Part shown: piece by piece, positions 46,640 to 57,106 of the stretch
Layout: the number at the start of each line of letters is the position of its first letter
Numbering within the stretch: position 1 is the stretch's first letter
Assembly: GCA_025449115.1 (NCBI GenBank)
Contig: JAHLKC010000033.1
Location: 124,001 to 188,000 of the forward strand
Length of the DNA: 64,000 bases
Direction: 5' to 3'
DNA from: Chytridium lagenaria
Taxonomy: Eukaryota > Chytridiomycota > Chytridiomycetes > Chytridiales > Chytridiaceae
The notes under the pieces: generated by a model
The model's input: only the letters and a program-made list of their open reading frames with translations
Told to the model about the DNA's origin: nothing
The model's database searches: none
Program-made: the position numbers and the translations under genes

Positions 46640-47577
46640 TGTGAGATTATTGGATAACCTCACCAAGAGGCATGAATGCGTCGCTTATATAGATGTCGTG
46701 CCCTTATTCTTATTTTGTTATTCCCGTTCCATTCTTTTCCCTCTCGGGGTTTTTCATAGTTTTTCCCCATAGATACGAGAGAGGTTTTTATAGAAGGAAG
46801 GGCGGTCGACGTGGTATGCCAACTTATGACATGCTACCACGTTGGTCGAGATGCCTGTTGTTGTTATTTGATTCCCCTTTATGTATTGTTTTATTATTTG
46901 TAGAAAGTTGAATAGATTTACGTACACCTCTTCAGTCCTGGATTAAGCCCTCTGCACATTCAGGCCAGCCCCTGGTGGGCTGTGCTATCATCTTTCCCAT
47001 TTATATTCACTATCGTGTGTTGAGTTGTACTAGCGGGTGCTCTGGTTAGCACGCCGCCGAGGGAGACTGCGATCCGAACCAAGACATTGTCTAAGAAGGT
47101 ATGAGCCATGGGAATACGCCTCAAGGGCATGATTCCTTCGAAGGTTTGGTCAGTATAACTACCTCTGTTCTATTCTCGATGGCTATGACAGGCTATCTAG
47201 TTGCCTGTGAGTGGGAGAGCGGCATGAGCAGGGCCCTAGGTAGATGAGATTGAGATAGAACATGTTAAAACGGCTTATTGCGGCGAATATGAGGCCTGGT
47301 ACACTCCTTGGAGCGGGATGGAATCCCTTCTCGTAGACCCCTTTCCCCTAGTCACTTTAGATCTAGTCTCTAGGCATTTCCCTTCCTTTTTTCCCTTTAT
47401 TATTAACGATTAGAACGAAAACCACAGCAACTTAAATCCCCGCTGTCACTAAAGGCAGAATAGGGCTTGACTCTTGATCTAGGAGTACTTCCTAGACTCT
47501 AGTCTCGTCATCTATTATGTGGTTCTCTACCTCTGTATGCCGGGCTTAGCAGAGGGGGCCATAGAGAGAACTTCACA
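46640..47577 (+). repeat. 3' LTR of the family U element
   Basis: 938 bp, lacking the 207 bp insertion, ending CTTCACA before the ATTA duplication. Confidence 0.9.
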
Positions 47578-47974
47578 ATTACACCACCGTTCCTACCACC
47601 GGTGGAATTCGGACGACAGCGACTTAATTAGTGGCTGGCGGATTTCCGTAGGACTTGTCCAGGGTAAATGATGAATGATTGGCTATTTATTTGTATCACA
47701 TATCATTCAAAATATGAGCATCACATGGAGGACAAAATAGGAATGTGTAATGATAGAGGAGGAAGGAAAGAGGAAGTGAAAATGTTATATATTAAAAAGA
47801 ATAAAAGAAAGGGCTCGAAGAAGCAAACGAAATGAGAGAAAAAGTCTAAGTCCACTCGCGCCGAAAAAGATTCAATTAAACCGATGTAAGATTAAGAAAG
47901 AAATAAACTTGTAAAGATAAAAGGAAAGAACCATAGAGAAAAGAACCAAGAATAAAGAAAATATGATAAAGGGA

Positions 47975-49781
47975 TTAGGTTAACATTTCCAGCATCGTTC
48001 CTTCAGGTGTATTAGGCGGGAAGGAGAGCGTTACAGCCACATCATTTCCTCTCGGCACTCCTGTAACGCATGAACTCGTATTAGAATCTCTGTCGGGGTA
48101 AAGAGACTTCATCTCGGCTGCAGCTCTAGAAGCTCTAAAATTAGCTGTGGTACAAAGAGATAACTTACACTGCATACGTTTGCTGAGTTAATAAAACAAG
48201 TGCAAAGTACCTATCAATTGTAGGGAAATCAATGTCCTTCTCCAAAAGTGTCGCATAACTCGTATTGTCGGGGTTCCGATTCAAATGTGTGGTGATTTCT
48301 TAGGGGAGAAGTTTCAACTCCTTAAATTATGTACTATCCAACACATCAACCGTAAATTTAGCTCCATTCGCTAGATTAATATGTGAGTCATTATCTACCT
48401 TTGTCCAAACCTTTATTATCAAGCCATTTTTTACTCATGTGAAAAAACTTTATCTGATAAAGGTTAGTATACATATTACTTATAAAACTAGGGTACGACA
48501 TCACCATACCTGATGCATGAAGCAATCTCGCTTCATTTACCGATTCGGTGTCCGTATTTGAAAATAATTTCGCGGCAAAAAGTGACAGGATCCGCAGGGA
48601 AATACGCTTAATCTAATAAAATATTTTGGGATTAAAGTATTTTTTTTTCAAGTTAGGTAAAAACATAATAACAACGACAATATTAGTTACTGACCCTTTT
48701 TTAAAATCTTTGCCAAAGTGATGTGCATGCATCCCGTATATGGCGATCAATTGTGCTCAAAAGTGTTGGATCCTTTGAGTGACGTTCGCTAATCATGTTT
48801 GCATTTAGCAGGTCACGCGTGACGATATTTGCGGTCGGGTAAAGGAGTACTTTGCCAATAAATTGGCCACCGTCCATAGAATGATGAAAGAACGAATGGC
48901 AAATGTTGTATATACCTTCCTGTTAATAAATAATTTGTCCAATAGGATTAGTTACATAATACCTTCACCCGATTGCCTATAGATTCTTCCGAGGGTTTCC
49001 CCGAAATGCTCTCTTGTTTGGCAACAAGGGTCCGAAGAAGCATGTAAGATTCAGTCTGCATGCTTTGCGTAGATAGCTAATAGTAGTAGCAACAGCGAGT
49101 AGATTTAGTTAAATTACATGAACTTACGTCCAAACCAAAGGTAAACTTACCAATTTAAACTTTTCATACTGAGCAACCTCCTTTGCGTCATGCTGCCATT
49201 CGGAGATTTGTGATCTGATGGCTGGTTGAGTAACAGGCTCCATCATCTTCTTTAACTTGTAGTCGTTAGATGACACTTTGTCAAGCAAACGGTTGAGAGT
49301 TGCTGACATAGTACTCATCAACATTTTCAAATCAGCCAATTCTGATGACATCGTCCTCATCATCGTTTTCACGTTAGCCAATTCAGTTCTTATGTTACTC
49401 CAGTCTACCCTCATTAAACATGACACTAAAAAAAAAAAAAAAAAATCAATCACGGCATACCGGCATTGTTGGCTACCTCGGGAATAGTTTGCGGTGTTGG
49501 GTGACGATACATTGGAGGATATGATTGGAGGCTAAGAAGTATTAGTAACTCAAATACATGGTTATGGTGGACTTGTGCGTTTGATGCAACATACTGTCCG
49601 AGTGCATGCCTCCCATGTAATGCTCGACGTTTTGACTGCTAGGCTGGGCTGAAGTCACTCTGATGCGCTTATTTGCTGTTGAGGTTTGAGCTTGAGGACT
49701 GCCATAGTTGAGAGCCGCTAATGCTGTACGCTTATCTGTCGCGTTCCCTTGCTGCAGCGGTTGAAGTTGGTAATTGGACAT
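47975..49781 (-). CDS. coiled-coil protein of unknown function (gene A), left-arm copy, multi-exon
   Basis: Met at 49781: MSNYQLQPLQQGNATDKRTA, Gln/Ser-rich. An intron with donor GTATGT and branch site TACTAATAC follows, then SYPPMYRHPTPQTIPEVANN. After a T-rich intron comes a heptad region (NIRTELANVKTMMRTMSSEL, ADLKMLMSTMSATLNRLLDK) typical of a coiled coil. Further exons read QTESYMLLRTLVAKQESISG, HSFFHHSMDGGQLLAKYSLY and LLHAS, ending NFRASRAAAEMKSLYPDRDS and ...EGTMLEML. In-frame stops near 48315-48345 suggest decay. I recognise no enzymatic domain. It shares a divergent promoter with gene B. Confidence 0.55.
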
Positions 49782-50166
49782 ATCGCTATCACTCGAGATT
49801 TCCCTTTTTTTACTTTCACAAAATTGTAACGATTCAAATTAACTCGATGTCCGCAACCACCATCAAGTCTGCGGATGTGAGGGACAGACCAAGCTCATAT
49901 CAAATAGGTTTTTATCCCCTTTTTATTATTCTCGTTTGATTGGATTCGTTTTTTTACTGGTCTTACTTTTCCTTTTCGCGCTAAATTGGAGTTCCGTAAT
50001 GTTTTTATTATGATATATTTGTTATAAGATTATAAATCGGCATTTGCGGGCTGTTCTAGTTTTTTACATAATGTTATGGCTGACGTCGCTTTCCTGGACT
50101 ATATTATTCTTGATGCCTTTATCCATCAACATCGTCGCAGCAAAACAGATAAAAATTGTCAACAAA
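49782..50166. promoter_or_regulatory. divergent promoter between genes A and B, left arm
   Basis: A+T-rich 385 bp gap between the two Met codons, duplicated almost exactly at 59966-60350. Regulatory role inferred from position. Confidence 0.4.
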
Positions 50167-53025
50167 ATGTATTCATGTGCATTATGCCAAACAACGTATG
50201 CGACAAAGGAGAGCTTAACAAAGCACATCAAGCGGTCCAAAACCCACAAAGATCGGTCCAAAAGACATCACGAATGGTTAGCACAGTTGGCAAACAATAC
50301 AGCGGGCCACGTGGCGATGGAAACTACTCATGATACTGCGGGAGTGTTGTTATGATCGAGCAAGAGAACACCAGGAACGCTGTAAACGAGGAGATAGCAA
50401 CGAATACACGGGGAGGACTACTTCAATAATGAACGAAGAAGAGAACAGTGTGGAAGGAACCATCAGCTATCGGAAGGGGATAAATTTGAAAATATGGGGG
50501 AATACCTTGGCATGGACGAATCCAATTATGTAGGGTTAGCGTCAAGACCAAATCAGGTACTTGATCGGATTTAAGTCTTGCATCAAATAAAATCTCCGGC
50601 AGACCCGCTATGGACGTCCAGCATGCCTTATTGATTATATTCTGGGGAGGAGGAAGGGTTAGAACGCCATGAAGAAAGTGAACGGGATGAGGAAGATGCA
50701 GAAGATGCTAGGTCCGAAATTGAGGAGACGAGATACCAAACACCAGCAGGGCTAGGGACTTGAATTATTCAGCAGCCCCGGGTGTTGGATACTTCCCATT
50801 TCGGTCAAGAACGCATATGATTGTTGCAGCCTTTTGTTATGGTGCAGAGCCCTTGTCAAGAAGACAGAGAATGTTCTATCTCCAAACGTTGCGAGATCTT
50901 GGTTTCGTCAATGTCCCTTCTGAGAAGGAACTCAGGAAAATTGTCGAAGCATTACCTGGACCAAAAAGCCAACGAAAAGTTGCCAAAACCACAGGCGACG
51001 TTTTTCACATCGTGAGCCCAATCAGCATCATCAAGCAACAATTGGGAAATGCCTCGGTTACCAAGCGGCTATCTATCTATGGGCGTCAAAATGGGAAGGC
51101 GGTTTCGGCTTTATGTGATACGCCACGTTGGAACAACGATTTTAGAGCACCGATGAGGAACTACGACGATTGTAATTACTTTATTGGTGATTACGTTTGG
51201 ATTCTCACAACGGAGAAAAATGTTTGCGGATCGTTTCGTTCCAGACCAATACACAAGGCTCCAATCTCGTTAGCGGAAATCTTCTTGAGTTTAAGCCTTA
51301 TGATGCTGTCCGAGAGGAGCAGTTTAGGAGAGTTACCTTAAGAGAAGATGTGTTTATCACGATAATTCCGTTAAAATAAACAATGATTCGCGTCTTATCA
51401 CTGTCAGGTTTACCTGTGTGGACACCGGATCATCCAATGATGACAGTTACCCTTACGGAGGTTCGGGATAAGGTCGGAAACGCTTCTGCACCTTCGTATC
51501 ATCATTTAGAAAGGAATCCTCTGGTCCGTATCTCGGAAGGCATTTAGTGATCTCGGTGCCCGTGTTAATTTTTTCGGATGAGATGTCGGGAACTATTCCA
51601 AAAAATGGAATCTACACGAAAACTGTTTTATGATTCTTGCCGGTCTACCCTTTGAGGACCAGCAGCGTAACGAACACTGCATTTAATGTGCACTAGCAAG
51701 TCAACTGACTCCATAGATTTGATGGACGCTATTGTTGAAAATTTGAAGCAGCTAGAGAAGGGTTTCTTCACATACTATGCACCCATGAAGCAAAAAGTGT
51801 TCGTTATAGGAGGTAATATTCAATAATGCAGTGTCGTTTTCATTAACGTTTGATATTTTATCAGGGATTTTTGGTGTTTTATGCGATAATCCACGAGCGA
51901 GTCACTTGGCCAACCACATGAAGGGCAATCCTACAAAATTATGTAGGGTCTGCACATACAGTAAAACCGAGGCTTTTGCTGCCGCCAAATCTTCAAACAC
52001 GTGACCAAGAGACCTTGATTTCCTCTTCGAGTAGCCGCAACTACCCAGGCGGAATACTCCAACCTCCGCAAAATGCGAGTCCAAAAAATGGATTTGTTCG
52101 TGTGAGATTAGGGCAAACAAATAGGAGTGCTCCTAGTTTGGATGCCGCTTTCATTATGACGTTGCAGGTTAACTTGCTTTCAATCTTTCAAGGGATATTT
52201 ATGGAGGTGATTGAAGAGAAAAAGGACGGCATAAGTAAGGCGGGATTTTTTCCACCGGCTCCAAACGTTCAGTTGTTCAGCAGTACAACTCCATAGTAGC
52301 TTCGTTTTTGCGTTTAAAAGGGGATCACACTGAGCTATTTGACAGAGAGACTGCAGGTAATATTGACTAATTTAGCGACATATTTCATCTGAGTAGGTCA
52401 AGTTGGTTTGAAAACTAAAGGATTGCAGCGTTTAAAAGACCTTGTGAAGAACGAAGAGCTCGACTCATTAGCGGCTACACTTACAAACTGCAACATAACC
52501 ATAACATCTGAGGACCGTGTTTGTACAAGCTACAGGTCCATTCGCGATTCAGAAGGGAACAATTGCCATGTAGGAGGGACTCTTCAACTTATTTGCGGAG
52601 CTTCCGCTAACAATCGGCAAAAGGTTGGAAGCAGTAGTTATATTTGAGCGTAGTTTAAACATGGACTGATCCATATACTAACCCTTTCTATTATCTGGCA
52701 GTTACTTTTACGAGTATCCACCATCTTTACATGTCGCGAGCATATTTTTGTTTCTGGACTACAGTACTTGCAAGACAGAGTGGATCATGTCACAACGCTG
52801 CCCAAAATACGATTAACGCAATCGTTTAAATCGATCCAAGTTACAGATAATGTGCTATTGAAAGTTTTGAACACTCAGCATATGTGCGTTGACTCTTGCA
52901 CTCCTACAGGTTCACGCAATAGCGTGGAAGTGGAGGAAACTGGCAATTCCATATCTACGATACATCATGCAGATGATGAATTCTTTTCATTGAACGAATT
53001 TGTGATAGGAATAAATGACATTTGA
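50167..53025 (+). CDS. C2H2 zinc-finger transposase-like protein (gene B), left-arm copy, multi-exon
   Basis: Met at 50167 starts MYSCALCQTTYATKESLTKH with a C2H2 finger (Cys, Cys, His, His). Further blocks: GVGYFPFRSRTHMIVAAFCY, RRQRMFYLQTLRDLGFVNVP, AGLPFEDQQRNEHLHLMCTS (a base is missing here near 51673), FGVLCDNPRASHLANHMKGN with CRVC after it, and VLLKVLNTQHMCVDSCTPTG near the end. The order finger, PF block, LAGLP...CTS, CDNPRASHLANH...C..C recalls transposase-like proteins of Agaricomycete Plavaka/CMC-type elements; that is from memory and moderate. Single-base frame breaks at 50092, 50346 and 51673 are not shared with the right arm, so may be errors. Confidence 0.55.
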
Positions 53026-53063
53026 TGCTTTCAAATTTACGAAGAATTACATCTCCACGCGCA

Positions 53064-53230
53064 TAAAAAAGGGCTCACATAGCCGTGCGGGGTAGACAAG
53101 AAGGGGAGAGACAAAGGGTAACCATATGTAAGGTAATTATTAAACGACCTAAGAGCTACGAGTACTTACACGCTTGTGCCTGTTCCGTGGAGTTGCTTCA
53201 TAACTTCACATAAACCTCGGAGGAGGGACC
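53064..53230 (+). repeat. dispersed repeat, about 170 bp (also at 54850 and 54995)
   Basis: GGGCTCACATAGCCGTGCGG then GGTAGACAAGAAGGGGAGAG and, further on, GCTACGAGTACTTACACG with TGCCTGTTCC. Diverged copies occur at 54850-54997 and, partly, at 54998-55100. Function unknown. Confidence 0.7.
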
Positions 53231-53252
53231 TACTGGCCCTTCACTATTACAC

Positions 53253-54164
53253 GTGGAACCAGGACCCGCAAAGCACCTCCGTCAATCTCTGCTAGTAAAC
53301 CCGTCATCCTGTCCTCTGTTGAGACAATCCCACGAATCATGCGGCTTATGGGAAACCGGTGTTACGGCTAAGCCAACGCCTATGGCTGTCAACTGGAAAC
53401 ATAATCCAGATGCTAAGCCACTCACACCAGATGGCCAAACACAGTATCGATCACTATTACAACGTATCGCGTATCTTGCACAGAAAACGCGACCAGACCT
53501 TGCGTTTGTAATAAGCAAACTCGGCCAATATCAGGCCAAACCCAATGAACACGACTTCGCTGCGGTTATACGAGTTTTACGCTATCTCATCGGTACTTAT
53601 GACATGGGTCTTTTCTACACAAAAGCTCATACAAAGACAATCTCACGATTGCAAAACGGCGAACACGTTATCACAAGTCTCACTGAAGTTCCCATCTGTT
53701 ATGCAGACGCAAGTCATGCCTGCGAAGATGACTTCCGATCACGTACCGGTTACGTTGTTTTATTCGGTGGAGCCGCCATCTCCTGGCAATCCAAAAAGCA
53801 AACAGTTGTAGCTCAATCTTCGAGTGAAGCTGAACTTATCGCTTTGAACGAAGCTACACGCGAAATGATTTGGTATCAAAACTTGATGACAGAATCTCGT
53901 CTGACACATCCTGGTGTGTCCGTGATTTATCAAGATAACGATTCTACCATAGACATCGCGAAGAATCCGCTTCATCACCACCGTGTTAAACACATCAACG
54001 TTAAACACCGCTACATTAACCAGCAAATCGACGAAAAGCGAATTGAACTCTGGTACTGTTGGTCAGAAAACATGATCGCGGATCTTTTCACAAAGCCGCT
54101 CAACGCGTCAACACATGCTAGACATTGTAAAAGCATGGGTTTGTTCCGACAAGCCGAACTTTAA
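53253..54164 (+). pseudogene. copia RT end and RNase H (third copia family), 5'-truncated
   Basis: A single clean 303-codon frame: YRSLLQRIAYLAQKTRPDLA (end of RT), VPICYADASHACEDDFRSRT, GAAISWQSKKQTVVAQSSSE, AELIALNEATREMIWYQNLM, HIKVKHRYI-like HINVKHRYI, NMIADLFTKPLN. These are the copia RNase H residues D, E and D in order. The stop at 54162-54164 is followed by a polypurine tract (GCGGGGGAG) and the LTR at 54197. The upstream half of the RT is missing, cut near the inner end of the inverted arm (53333). The frame is remarkably intact for a fragment. Confidence 0.88.
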
Positions 54165-54196
54165 TAGAGCCGCAGTTTTCTTAAATTGCGGGGGAG

Positions 54197-54785
54197 TGTT
54201 AAATCCTGTTCATACGCAACCAATTTAATAAACTGCTTTACTTAAGTCGTCATGTTTAAATGTTTATTGATTTGGTTAGATGAAAATTTTCACGCCATTT
54301 GGCGTAAGTTTTCTAAAGACACGCTAATCATCCCTGCTACTTAACTATATCACATATTATGATTTGGGCCCAACTTACACCAACTACCGTTGCAAAATAA
54401 TCATCAACCTCGGTGATATCCACCGAACTAAGGGTTGTAGTTTTGCAAGGGTATGTTAGTGTAAGTGAGGAAATCATATTATCTGCATGAAAGTCATAGT
54501 TAAAAGAACTTAGCAAAAATCAGAAATTTCTGGTTACACAAACATTATTTTGACCGTAAATTAATTTGTCACTTTAAGGGTGATATTCCCTTCAACGCGA
54601 AGGAGATAAAATAACCTTAGAAGGAAAGAACTTGCACAGTTCCCCCTTTCAACGAGACTTCCTGTTTAAGCACAAACAGCACACTGTTGCCTATATATAC
54701 GGCCAGGTGACTTTCTTGTTCAATCCAAGATTTTCACTACTATTTTATTCCTCTCCTCACTTACACCGACGTTCCCACTCTGACA
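54197..54785 (+). repeat. 3' LTR of the third copia family
   Basis: TGTTAAATCCTG...CACTCTGACA, 589 bp, directly after the polypurine tract. It contains CTATATATACGGCC (TATA box, near 54690). No partner LTR in the window. Confidence 0.7.
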
Positions 54786-55265
54786 AAAGCTAGGTAGGGA
54801 GGGATGGATCAAGAGAAAATCACAGCCGTCAACTTCACCAACAGAATAGGAAGAGGGCTCACAAAGCCATGCGGGGTAGACTAGAAGGGGAGAGACAAAA
54901 GGTAATAGGACGTAAGGTAATAATGAACTAACCTAGGAGCTACGAGGACTTACATTCTTATGCCTGCTCAATGCAGATGCTTCATAAGTTCACAGGGGCG
55001 AGACAAGGGGTAAAGGAGCGTAATGTTATTATCAAATAACTTAAGCTACAAGTGCTTACGCATTTGTGCCTGTTAAGTAGAGTTTGTTGTAAACTTCCCA
55101 GGGATCACATTTTCAATTCTCCCTCTCTGGTATTTGCACGACTTTTATCGAATCCACCCACCCTACTTGGTCTACTAAGTGGCTGAAGTACCTGATGCGT
55201 CCCTGAACCGTCTTGTTGCGGTTGGTTAACCTCTGGGTAATAGAAAGGTGTGTCCTCAGCGGACA
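54786..55265. other. spacer sequence with dispersed repeats
   Basis: CTAGGTAGGGAGGGATGG at 54791 also occurs near 18665. Two diverged copies of the 53064 repeat follow. No gene recognised. Confidence 0.45.
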
Positions 55266-55741
55266 CCATCAAAGATTCCATCTCTCTTTGCACATTTGGT
55301 AATTGAGACTAACACTGCCCATTGACTCTGGCATTCTTGCATGGGACACGCTGGATGTCAGGCTGTTGAGGCTATCGCTTGCCGCAACTTGATCTCTCTT
55401 CCCCGACGCTCTGTCTATTTGAGGTTTGTGACTGTACTTCCTGTGCCCGTGCCAAATCCAGCAAACGTCGTCATCTGGCACACACTCCAAGGAGACTGTT
55501 CCCCTGGCTGCGGTTCATATAGATTTGTTCACTTATCCTATACCCACTTTTGGCAACTATCATCATCTTGTGGTGTTTTTGGATGAGGCCTCGAACTACG
55601 CTGCGGGTTTCTTGTAGTGCACGAAAACTGCTGGTGAGACGTTGGCATTGTTCAAATCATTTGGGCACATCTTCAATCGGTCACAAAACCAATTCTTCTT
55701 CGCTTGCACGGTGATGGTGGTGAATTTACGGGATAACCCTA
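55266..55741 (+). pseudogene. copia pre-integrase and integrase core remnant
   Basis: After frame slips the plus strand shows LWHSCMGHAGCQAVEAIA (pre-integrase LWH..lGH), a Cys-rich region, then a stretch equivalent to DLFTYPIPTFGNYHHLVVFL, DEASNYAAGFL, and HGDGGGEFTG (catalytic Asp and Glu region). It is cut at 55741 by a reversed family U LTR fragment. Probably the same copia family as 53253-54785, but in the wrong order relative to it. Confidence 0.75.
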
Positions 55742-55989
55742 ACTTTCTACAAATAATAAAACAATACATAAAGGGGAATCAAATAACAACAACAGGCATC
55801 TCGACCAACGTGGTGGCATGTCATAAGTTGGCATACCATGTCGACTGCCCTTCCTTCTATAAAAACCTCTCGGATCTATGGGGAAAAATTATGATAAACC
55901 CCAAGAGGGAAAAGAATGGAACAGGAACAAGGCGTCTATATAAGCAACGTGTTCATGCCTCTTGGTGAGGTTATCTAATAATTTCACAG
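55742..55989 (-). repeat. truncated family U LTR, reversed
   Basis: AACTTTCTACAAATAATAAA through GGCGTCTATATAAGCAACG to ATAATTTCACA matches the promoter-proximal third of the family U LTR in reverse. The other end is missing. Confidence 0.85.
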
Positions 55990-56790
55990 AACTCAACGGA
56001 CTTAGACAAAATGTCCAATGAGCCATAGGCCATGTGAATACACCACCGTTCTTGCGGCAGGAGGAAATCCGATGGACACCAAGGTTGTCGGAATTCCAAG
56101 CGACAGGGTAACTTGCGGAGCCAATCAGACTCGCACAGTTTCCACTGTTACACTTCTGAATAAAATAATTTCGAATTATTACCATTTTAGTATTATTAAT
56201 AATTAATATTAATAATAAGACAAACAACTTTATAATTCATGACGGCGAAAATTTTGCCAGTATTTATTTATTTGTTATTAACAAGGTCTTCTGCAAACCT
56301 GGCCTCGGTGTAAAGCCACGTTAGACTGAGAAGCGCGTTGTTGTTGATGAAAGCGAACCATAGTTTTCACAAACAAGGCTCGCGGTTTCCAACATGTATT
56401 GTTCTCGAGTCGTTTGTGCTGGATCGTTTTAGCACTTCCTCTCTTTGCTGGTATCTGTTGACGAGAGAAAAACTGGGGAACTGTGTTTTCTCGTTAACAA
56501 AACTCCATATTTTGCAAAAAACTACAACAACCACCCCACCTGCGTTTTCTCGCTAACAGAACTCGAGAACAAAGGGGGGAGTGACAGGCGTTTTGATAAC
56601 TGTAAGACAAAACAAATTAATTAAAACGATTCTCCGCCAGCTCTTTATCCCTCTGATGAAGAATAACAAACAAGGATTTAAATCCATGTGACTCAACTTC
56701 TCAATAAATATCTCAACCAACATTACTGCCAGCCCTTCGTAAATTAGTGCTTTCATATTCTATTCCAACAGCGTCATGTTAGGAGCTTAT
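55990..56790. other. inner spacer next to the right arm
   Basis: 55990-56038 matches 17650-17710 reversed. 56039 starts TACACCACCGTTC, like the left end of the two-gene element. The rest (56150-56790) shows no recognised gene. Confidence 0.4.
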
Positions 56791-57106
56791 GTGGGATTGT
56801 CTCAACAGAGGACAGGATGACGGGTTTACTAGCAGAGATTGACGGAGGTGCTTTGCGGGTCCTGGTTCCACGTGTAATAGTGAAGGGCCAGTAGGTCCCT
56901 CCTCCGAGGTTTATGTGAAGTTATGAAGCAACTCCACGGAACAGGCACAAGCGTGTAAGTACTCGTAGCTCTTAGGTCGTTTAATAATTACTTACATATG
57001 GTTACCCTTTGTCTCTCCCCTTCTTGTCTACCCCGCACGGCTATGTGAGCCCTTTTTTATGCGCGTGGAGATGTAATTCTTCGTAAATTTGAAAGCATCA
57101 AATGTC

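Larger units (their letters stand above)
42527..47577 (+). mobile_element. family U LTR element with two LTRs and a non-autonomous interior
   Basis: LTR1 42527-43679 and LTR2 46640-47577 share TGTGAGATTATTGG...GAGAACTTCACA. The 4 bp target duplication ATTA lies at 42523-42526 and 47578-47581. The 2.96 kb interior has no RT, integrase or protease that I can recognise. A possible primer site starts with TGG at 43682. There is no clear polypurine tract before LTR2. Confidence 0.88.
47578..53052. mobile_element. two-gene putative DNA transposon, left-arm copy
   Basis: Holds the divergent genes at 47975-49781 (-) and 50167-53025 (+). A possible left terminus TACACCACCGTTC, now split by the family U insertion, recurs at 56039. 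GAAGAATTACAT occurs both at 42513-42524 and 53041-53052 and could be a target duplication, but a third copy at 17636 weakens this. No terminal inverted repeat found by eye. Confidence 0.5.
42019..53333. repeat. left arm of a large inverted repeat (visible part)
   Basis: Pairs with 56791-64000 in reverse. Matching points: 53333 with 56791, 50167 with 59965, 49781 with 60351, 47577 with 62554, 42526 with 63493 and 42019 with 64000. The arm is longer than its partner by 4.1 kb, exactly the difference between a full LTR element and a solo LTR. Its outer end may extend left of 42019, since the partner runs off the window. Confidence 0.93.
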
